From: an uncultured Atopobiaceae bacterium
GTDB lineage: Bacteria > Actinomycetota > Coriobacteriia > Coriobacteriales > Atopobiaceae
Length of the DNA stretch: 34,480 bases
Reading direction: 5' to 3'
NCBI GenBank assembly: GCA_944320975.1
Contig: CALUJM010000023.1
Coordinates: forward strand, 1-34,480
Made by a program: the position numbers and the translations under genes. The notes beneath the pieces were generated by a model, which saw only the letters and a list, made by a program, of their open reading frames with translations, searched no databases and was not told the origin of the DNA. This document shows, in pieces, positions 29,895-34,480 of this stretch (position 1 is the stretch's first letter; each line of letters opens with the position of its first letter).

Positions 29895-29958
29895 TTTCCT
29901 GAGTTTGCATGAAGAACACCCCCCGTGAAAGCGAGAAGAACGTCCGATTAGACCATCA

Positions 29959-30789
29959 TCAGTCCTCGAGACGCGAGAAGATCGTCTCAGCGAGGCCGTC
30001 GTGGTCGTTGTCGAGCGCGGTCACGCGCGCGGCCGCGGCGCGCACCTCTACGGGCGCGTTGGCCATGGCCCAGCTCTGCGGCACCGCACGCAGCATGTCG
30101 ATGTCGTTGCGGCCGTCGCCGAACGCCGCGGCGCGCTCGAGGGACACGCCGAGGTGCTCGCACACGGCGCCGATGCCCTCCGTCTTGCTCGCGCGCCCGT
30201 CCATGACCTCGCAGAGAATGGACGAGGACCGAACGACGGAGAGCTGCGGGAACGCCGCGCCCAGCTCGCGCTCTGCGCGCTCGATGGCGGCGGGCTCGCC
30301 TGCGAGCAGGAACTTGTGGAGCCCGCGCTCCGAGAAGTGCTCCTCGAGCGACCCCTCGACCGACTCCACGCCCACGATGCGCTCCTCGCGTGCGACGCGC
30401 GGGTCGCGGCGGTCCGACGTCACCCACGCGTGATAGCCGTAAGCCATGCAGCAAAGCTCCGGGAACGCGCAGGCGACGTAGTCATGCACCTCGAGCGCGC
30501 ACCCGAGCGCGATGGGACGGCTCAGCAGCTCCGCGCCCGCGGCGTCTATCACGTAGGCGCCGCTGTAGCACACCGTGGGACCGGAGCAGCCCAGCTCGCG
30601 GCGTATCTCCTCCAGCGCCTCCGGCATGCGCGCCGAGACCAGCACGAGCGGCACGCCGTGCTCGGCGAGCGCCCGGGCAGCGGCGGCGGTCCGCGGGCTC
30701 ACGCGATGCGCCCCGTCGAGCAGCGTGCCGTCGACGTCCGTGAAGACGACGGACGGCAGCCCTCGCGAGCCCTCGTTCTTCTCGCTCAC
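29959..30789 (-). CDS. HAD-superfamily (Cof/YidA-type) phosphatase
   Basis: This 276-residue protein starts at GTG 30789 with GGAGGGAAG. HAD motif I is VVFTDVDGTLLDG (nucleophile Asp), motif II is LVLVSAR, the motif III Lys lies in DGRASKTEGI, and motif IV is AAFGDGRNDIDML. A large C2-type cap lies between motifs II and III, as in the Cof/YidA sugar-phosphate phosphatases. It is the last gene of the PTS operon, one base after the small membrane protein's stop, so it may dephosphorylate an imported sugar phosphate or clear a toxic excess. The N terminus MSEKNEG is encoded by one of the GAGAAGAAC words. Confidence 0.87.
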   Translation of the reverse strand: MSEKNEGSRGLPSVVFTDVDGTLLDGAHRVSPRTAAAARALAEHGVPLVLVSARMPEALEEIRRELGCSGPTVCYSGAYVIDAAGAELLSRPIALGCALEVHDYVACAFPELCCMAYGYHAWVTSDRRDPRVAREERIVGVESVEGSLEEHFSERGLHKFLLAGEPAAIERAERELGAAFPQLSVVRSSSILCEVMDGRASKTEGIGAVCEHLGVSLERAAAFGDGRNDIDMLRAVPQSWAMANAPVEVRAAAARVTALDNDHDGLAETIFSRLED

Positions 30790-30790
30790 G

Positions 30791-31111
30791 TCACTTCCCT
30801 CCCTTCTTGGCACCGGCATCAAGGTCAACGCCCGCTGCGTCGAGGATCGCGCGCACGTTCTTCTTGGCGTTGGCGGTGCCCACCTTGAGGACGACGGACA
30901 TGACCGCGCCGACCACCAGCACAATCACGCCGAGCACGCCGAAGCCCGTCGACCCCCCGCCGTAGAAGCCCCAGTACCCCACGAGAAACCCGACGGCCAG
31001 CAGCGAGTAGCCTATGCGCAGCCACACGTTCAGCCGCTGGATGGCGTCGGTCTGGAGCTTGGCCTCGCGGACGAGGTCCTCGCGAGTCCAGTTGGAGGTG
31101 TCGAGTGCCAT
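30791..31111 (-). CDS. Small two-helix membrane protein in the PTS operon
   Basis: ATG 31111 with AGGAAG gives 106 residues. A charged N terminus (NWTREDLVREAKLQTDAIQRLNVWLR) precedes two hydrophobic helices (about 28-46, IGYSLLAVGFLVGYWGFYG; and 50-70, FGVLGVIVLVVGAVMSVVLKVG). A Lys/Ala-rich tail ends KKGGK. I do not recognise a family. It lies between IID and the HAD phosphatase, after a 12-bp hairpin. An accessory role in the PTS complex is possible but unsupported by motif. Confidence 0.6.
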   Translation of the reverse strand: MALDTSNWTREDLVREAKLQTDAIQRLNVWLRIGYSLLAVGFLVGYWGFYGGGSTGFGVLGVIVLVVGAVMSVVLKVGTANAKKNVRAILDAAGVDLDAGAKKGGK

Positions 31112-31133
31112 GGTCTTCCTCTTGGTAGTGGTG

Positions 31134-31170
31134 TGCCCGGGCCGCACAGGGGGAGACGGCGGCCCGGGCA
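31134..31170 (-). terminator. Hairpin between IID and the small membrane protein
   Basis: TGCCCGGGCCGC (31134-31145) and its exact complement (31159-31170) form a 12-bp stem with a 13-base loop. No T-run follows. It is probably a partial terminator or mRNA stabiliser that lowers expression of the two downstream genes relative to the transporter. Confidence 0.5.
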
Positions 31171-31214
31171 GAAGGAGGTATGCGAACCTAAAGGTGCGGT
31201 GCGTCGAGCGGGGC

Positions 31215-32066
31215 TTACGCGGTCGGCGCGGCGATCGTGGCGGCGCCGAAGAAGCCCACGGCAGCGCCGACGAAGGCGATGACGAGCAGGATCAGCATCG
31301 TGACGATGGGGCTGACCTTCTTCTTGGTCATGAGCCACCAGCACAGGATGGTGAAGCCGAGCGGAAGCAGCTTGGGGTAGATGCCGTCGAGCGTGCCCTG
31401 GAGCGTGCCGCCGCCGGGAAGCTGCAGCGACGTGGAGATGGAGACCCAGGTGGCGCAGACGGCGCCGATGACCATGGTGCCGACCATCACGATGGCGTCG
31501 CGCAGGGCAGTGGCGTTGGGGCCGACGAGGGCCTCGACCGCGGCGCCGCCGAGGTCATAGCCGCGATAGTACGCGAGGCGCATGCCGAAGTAGGCGAGCA
31601 GGTTCCACACCACGATGTAGAAGATGGCGCCGAGCGGGCTGCCGCCCTCGGAGAGGCCCATCGCGATGCCGAGCAGGATCGGGATGAGCGTGCCGACGAT
31701 CAGGGAGTCGCCGATGCCGGCGAGCGGGCCCATGAGGCCGGCGCGGATGCCGTTGATGGTCTCGTCGTCGATGGCCTCGCCGTTGGCGCGCGCCTCCTCG
31801 AGGCCCACGGTGACGCCGACGATCATGGAGCCGATCTGCGGCTCGGTGTTGAAGAACGCGGAGTAGGTGGTGAGGGCCTTCTGCTGGTCCTCCTTCTTGT
31901 CGTAGAGGTCCTCGACGATCGGCAGCATGGAGACCAGGTAGCCGAAGGTCTGCATGTGCTCCTGCGAGAAGCACGTGAGGTTGCCGTAGTACCAGTTGCG
32001 GAAGGACTTGGCGAGGGCCTTCTTGGAGACCTTCCTGCCTCCCTTGGCGGCGGTGGTGTCAGCCAT
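31215..32066 (-). CDS. PTS mannose/fructose/sorbose-family IID component
   Basis: This 283-residue membrane component of a mannose-type PTS permease has SKKALAKSFRNWYYGNLTCFSQEHMQTFGYLVSMLPIVEDLY, MGPLAGIGDSLIVGTLIPILLGIAMGLSEGGSPLGAIFYIVVWNL and a C-terminal hydrophobic helix, all standard for IID (ManZ). With IIC it forms the sugar channel. The ATG overlaps the IIC stop by one base (TAATG), implying tight coupling. The specific sugar (mannose, fructose, sorbose, GlcNAc or GalNAc) cannot be read from sequence alone. Confidence 0.93.
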   Translation of the reverse strand: MADTTAAKGGRKVSKKALAKSFRNWYYGNLTCFSQEHMQTFGYLVSMLPIVEDLYDKKEDQQKALTTYSAFFNTEPQIGSMIVGVTVGLEEARANGEAIDDETINGIRAGLMGPLAGIGDSLIVGTLIPILLGIAMGLSEGGSPLGAIFYIVVWNLLAYFGMRLAYYRGYDLGGAAVEALVGPNATALRDAIVMVGTMVIGAVCATWVSISTSLQLPGGGTLQGTLDGIYPKLLPLGFTILCWWLMTKKKVSPIVTMLILLVIAFVGAAVGFFGAATIAAPTA

Positions 32067-32923
32067 TAGATGTCCTCCTCTTCCTCGTCGTCAGCTGCGG
32101 TGAGCTCGCCGGACGCGGCAGCCACCACGGGACGGTTCTTGAGCGTGGAGATCTGGAAGTTGATGAGCGCGAAGAAGCAGGCGATCGCGGAGGCGGCGAT
32201 GAGGTTGCAGCCCATGACCGCGGCGAGCGTGAAGCCGAAGAAGAAGGTCAGGAAGTCGGTGGGCTTGGCGATGACCTGCTTGAGCAGGATGGCGATACCG
32301 ACGCAGGGAAGCAGGGAGCCGAGGGCGAACAGCGTCTTCATGGGCAGGCCGTCCATGGGCAGGCTGTTCATGATGAAGCTCACCATGTCCTGGCCAAAGT
32401 ACACGATGACGAACGTGGGGATGAAGGAGCAGACGATGTGGGAGATCCAGGGCAGGACCATGTCCACGAGGTAGAGCTTGTGGGTGTCACCCTTCTCGAG
32501 CCACTTCCAGCCCATGCCCTGCCAGGCGAGGTTGATGGTGGCGGTGCCGTAGAAGAGGATGGCGCCGAGGGTGCCGCAGGTGGCGCCCAGGGTCGTGGCG
32601 AGAGCGGCCGCGTCGGCGCTGTTGGGGTCGAGGCCCTGGGCCTTGACGGCCATCATGGCCAGCGGGATGCCGATGTAGCAGGCCGCGCGGACGTCGGCGG
32701 AGACGGTGCCGCCGGGGGTGACGAGAGCGATGTAGACGACCTGGATGGCCATGCCCACGATGATGCCGAGGGTCATGTCGCCCAGGATGAGGCCGACGAT
32801 CAGGCCGGCGACGAGCGGGCGCCCGAGCGTGTAGTTGCCGATGGACGTGCCGCCGAGGCCGGGCATCGACGCCAGGCAGGCGAACAGTCCCAGCAGCGCC
32901 GCCTGGAACACGTTAATAACCAT
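32066..32923 (-). CDS. PTS mannose/fructose/sorbose-family IIC component
   Basis: This 285-residue, multi-helix permease subunit has GGTSIGNYTLGRPLVAGLIVGLILGDMTLGIIVGMAIQVVYIALVTPGGTVSADVRAACYIGIPLAM, the IIC (ManY) signature. ATG 32923 follows AAAGGTGG. The C terminus ends in an acidic tail (AADDEEEEDI) that faces the cytoplasm. It is separated from the IIB gene by 137 bases holding several hairpins, so the operon may be processed or attenuated there. Confidence 0.92.
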   Translation of the reverse strand: MVINVFQAALLGLFACLASMPGLGGTSIGNYTLGRPLVAGLIVGLILGDMTLGIIVGMAIQVVYIALVTPGGTVSADVRAACYIGIPLAMMAVKAQGLDPNSADAAALATTLGATCGTLGAILFYGTATINLAWQGMGWKWLEKGDTHKLYLVDMVLPWISHIVCSFIPTFVIVYFGQDMVSFIMNSLPMDGLPMKTLFALGSLLPCVGIAILLKQVIAKPTDFLTFFFGFTLAAVMGCNLIAASAIACFFALINFQISTLKNRPVVAAASGELTAADDEEEEDI

Positions 32924-32947
32924 TGCTTACCACCTTTCCGTGAGTGG

Positions 32948-33049
32948 TGTCCCTAGGGACATTATGCTTGCCGGAGCGGCGGCATCCCGGGACGTGCCGC
33001 CGCGAAGCAACGTGCTTTCGGTGTGCAAAAGTGCCTGTCACTTTTGCAC
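32948..33049. repeat. Hairpin cluster between PTS IIB and IIC genes
   Basis: The cluster has three elements. TGTCCCTAGGGACA is a perfect 14-base palindrome at 32948-32961. CGGCGGCA and TGCCGCCG flank TCCCGGGAC at about 32977-33002. GTGCAAAAGTG and its exact complement (33023-33033 / 33039-33049, loop CCTGT) form an 11-bp hairpin. The last lies 11 bases after the IIB stop. No T-tract is seen. Confidence 0.75.
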
Positions 33050-33060
33050 GCGGGGCTGGG

Positions 33061-33558
33061 CTAGAAGCCGAACTGTCCGCGGAACTTGTCCCAGGTGCCG
33101 GTCTCCTTGTCGGGGATCAGGCGGAAGTCGACGGTGTAGCCCTTCTTGGAGATGGCCTCGAGCGCCTCGGCCTCCTCCTGGGTGATCGACTGGTTGTTGC
33201 CGATCTTGGTGGTGCCGGGACGGTCGTTGCACGGCCCCACGATGACGGTCTTGACGTCGTCGGGCACAAACCCAAAGTTCACGAGGATCTCGGCCATGTC
33301 GACGGGGTTCTTGGTGATGAGGAAGTAGCGGGTCTTGGAGTCGCGGACGGTCTGGGCCTTCTCCTTGAAGTGCTCCATCGTCCACACGAAGGTCTTCTTG
33401 TCGGGAGCGGCGCTCTTGTAGGCGCTCTTGAGGACGGGGTTGGACGCCGCGGCGTCGTTGACGGCGATGATGCCGTCGCAGGGGTACTCGAGGGCCCAGC
33501 GGGTGACGGTCTGGCCGTGGATCATGCGGTCGTCGATGCGGACAAACGAAACTGCCAT
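33061..33558 (-). CDS. PTS mannose/fructose/sorbose-family IIB component
   Basis: This 165-residue cytoplasmic phosphotransfer protein has N-terminal MAVSFVRIDDRMIHGQTVTRWALEY containing the phosphorylated His (about residue 14) in the canonical DDRMIHGQ motif, then GIIAVNDAAASNPVLKSAYKSAAP. IIB passes phosphate from IIA to the sugar crossing IIC/IID. ATG 33558 lies behind AAGGAGAAGAAC, itself one of the recurrent words. The IIA gene is 65 bases upstream. Confidence 0.94.
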   Translation of the reverse strand: MAVSFVRIDDRMIHGQTVTRWALEYPCDGIIAVNDAAASNPVLKSAYKSAAPDKKTFVWTMEHFKEKAQTVRDSKTRYFLITKNPVDMAEILVNFGFVPDDVKTVIVGPCNDRPGTTKIGNNQSITQEEAEALEAISKKGYTVDFRLIPDKETGTWDKFRGQFGF

Positions 33559-33623
33559 GTTCTTCTCCTTACGCGTGTTCTTATCCAATGGCGGGCGCAC
33601 CCGCCGTGCTTGCGTCGTGCGGA

Positions 33624-34055
33624 CTAGAGGTCCTCGTCCTCCTCGTCGGAGCCGAGGTCGAGCTCCATCTCGCTCATGGCCGCCTGGCCCTCGGAGAGCA
33701 TCGAGGCGCAGAGGGCGTCCTCGTCGTCGGACTGGAGGTCGAAGGCCGCCGTGAGCGCCATGGGCAGGTTCATGCCGCCAAAGGCGCGCGCCTGGGCGAG
33801 AAGACCGTGGGCGGAGAGGGTGTTGAGCGCGTTGGTGAGCGGCGAGCCGCCGATGAGGTCGCCGAGGACGATGATGCAGTCCTCTGCGGTGATGGGCGCG
33901 ATGACGCCCTCGAGCTCGCTCACGTACTGATCGGCGCCCTCGCCGTCGCGCAGGCTGCAGCTCAGGATGTCGTCGCGCTTCCCCACCAGCATGTCGAGCA
34001 CGCTGTGCAGGCCCGGGGCAAAGGTTCCGTGGCTGACCAGGAGCAGGTATCGCAT
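33624..34055 (-). CDS. PTS mannose-family IIA component
   Basis: The start is ATG 34055 with AAAGGAC, giving 143 residues. MRYLLLVSHGTFAPGLHSVLDMLVG has the IIA active His (about residue 9) followed by Gly-Thr. CIIVLGDLIGGSPLTNALNTL and FGGMNLPMALTAAF complete the fold. It takes phosphate from HPr and gives it to IIB. The C terminus is a long acidic tail (MELDLGSDEEDEDL). It is the first gene of the operon, so the promoter should lie in 34056-34190. A longer in-frame start at 34100 lacks a ribosome site. Confidence 0.93.
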   Translation of the reverse strand: MRYLLLVSHGTFAPGLHSVLDMLVGKRDDILSCSLRDGEGADQYVSELEGVIAPITAEDCIIVLGDLIGGSPLTNALNTLSAHGLLAQARAFGGMNLPMALTAAFDLQSDDEDALCASMLSEGQAAMSEMELDLGSDEEDEDL

Positions 34056-34097
34056 ATTGGGTGTCCTTTCGTCGCTGATGTGCCGTAGCTTGACTCT

Positions 34098-34187
34098 CAC
34101 TGAAATGATTGTCGTTACTAGCTATTAACGGCACAATCAGATAGTTGTCAGCGGTAACTATTCGTCGGTTAACGGTAGCAACTATTT
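34098..34187 (-). promoter_or_regulatory. PTS operon control region with repeated GTT-N9/10-AAC sites
   Basis: Read on the minus strand, three sites of the form GTT-N9-AAC or GTT-N10-AAC follow one another: one in 34168-34182, one in 34143-34157 and one near 34114-34129, the last almost palindromic (TTA-A-TAGCTA-G-TAA). ATAGTTG at 34141-34147 and CAACTAT at 34179-34185 bracket the pair. The first site matches the palindrome upstream of the MarR gene. The region is clearly AT-richer than its surroundings. Confidence 0.6.
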
Positions 34188-34357
34188 CGCGGAATAATTA
34201 CTTTCCAACGGGCACCGGATGGTATTTCCGCTGGTCAGAGGTATTGGATGATAGGTTGCCCAAGTCGACGGCGAACGGGGAGCGGGAATTATGCACCGCT
34301 CAGCGGTACTTCTCGGCAATTATTCGCGGAGGCGCGGGCGGCAACTATTGGTTCTTT
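34188..34357. other. AT-richer intergenic stretch upstream of the PTS promoter
   Basis: I see no gene here. Short words recur: AACTATT followed by CGCGG or GG, AATTATTCGCGG, GGTATTTCCGC and GGTACTTCTCGGC. These look like diverged copies of one 12-15 base motif spread over 150 bases. Short frames on the plus strand lack ribosome sites and family sequence. Confidence 0.4.
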
Positions 34358-34361
34358 GCTG

Positions 34362-34402
34362 GTGCCTGATTTCCGTCATCTGCGCACGTGCCTGATTTCC
34401 GA
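34362..34402. repeat. Dispersed palindromic element, truncated locus 3
   Basis: Two forward units with GTGCCTGATTTCCG at 34362-34375 and 34388-34401, in the same 26-base step as the first two units of the loci at 1289 and 6417. The inverted half is absent. Confidence 0.75.
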
Positions 34403-34456
34403 GACAATGCTCTTTTGCACAGTGGTGATGTCGCCGCCCTCGCGGCTCCCGGCGCC

Positions 34457-34462
34457 TATAAT
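34457..34462 (+). promoter_or_regulatory. Possible -10 of a plus-strand gene beyond the window
   Basis: A consensus TATAAT lies 18 bases before the right edge. No clear -35 is seen, and the gene would lie outside the window. Confidence 0.25.
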
Positions 34463-34480
34463 CCCATGCTGACATAGCAC

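Noticed and set aside
29815..29910. Longer start for the MarR gene at ATG 29910
   Set aside because: It is possible (GGGGGG upstream), but it would put the operator-like palindrome in the coding region and give an N-terminal tail unlike MarR proteins. The 151-residue form is preferred.
34145..34472. Plus-strand frames of 74 residues near the right edge
   Set aside because: They run through the PTS control region and the truncated repeat, with no ribosome site or recognisable sequence.

Overview
This is about 34.5 kb of a high-GC, gene-dense bacterial chromosome. A low-GC-style mannose-family PTS, an AmaP/DUF2273/Asp23 cluster, LuxS, TelA/XpaC-type genes and an old-yellow-enzyme flavoprotein in a very GC-rich background suggest an anaerobic or gut-associated actinobacterium of the Coriobacteriia (Olsenella/Atopobiaceae-like). 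That placement is inference from gene content. No rRNA or tRNA gene was seen.

Layout, left to right. (1) 1-431: right end of an IS3-type insertion sequence. (2) 521-1270: a DeoR-family regulator. (3) 1468-6278, minus strand: a four-gene operon encoding an anchored solute-binding-like protein, a lipoprotein that fuses a solute-binding-like domain to a von Willebrand factor A domain, an XpaC-like membrane protein and TelA. I see no described function for this combination. (4) 6631-9780, minus: a TPP riboswitch followed by a thiamine-binding (MTH1187/YkoF-like) protein and a ThiXYZ-type ABC importer. (5) 9852-10451: a YdjM-like membrane protein. (6) 10607-14362: a 2-enoate/2,4-dienoyl reductase-like flavoprotein with a DUF1097 membrane protein, divergent from a LysR regulator. 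(7) 14536-16102: a C_GCAxxG_C_C protein divergent from a D-2-hydroxyacid dehydrogenase. (8) 16258-19959, minus: DUF1836 regulator, NhaA, AmaP, DUF2273 and Asp23, all co-directional, which look like a pH/sodium/envelope stress block. (9) 20089-20943: DegV. (10) 21016-22440, minus: luxS then mtnN, the two enzymes of S-adenosylhomocysteine detoxification, separated by an array of alternating motifs with a 61-bp period. (11) 22579-24290: an ECF sigma factor and its likely membrane anti-sigma partner. (12) 24342-25106: an MscS channel. (13) 25133-26742: a HipBA toxin-antitoxin pair with three operators spaced exactly 39 bp. (14) 26768-29254: PcrA/UvrD helicase. (15) 29359-34055, minus: a MarR regulator downstream of a PTS operon (IIA, IIB, IIC, IID, a small membrane protein, a HAD phosphatase). 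The MarR gene and the PTS operon share a 17-base operator-like site in their upstream regions.

The most unusual content is non-coding. There are (a) a dispersed 160-200 bp element made of roughly 28-bp units in opposing orientation, nearly identical at two loci and truncated at a third; (b) a large set of different palindromes that all carry a GACA/TGTC core and three times contain the stop codon of the preceding gene; (c) a 9-mer, GAGAAGAAC, present 15 times, mostly at gene boundaries and often encoding an N-terminal 'EKN'; and (d) the luxS-mtnN array. These suggest the genome carries several proliferating short sequence families, and no transposase that would explain them is visible in the window.
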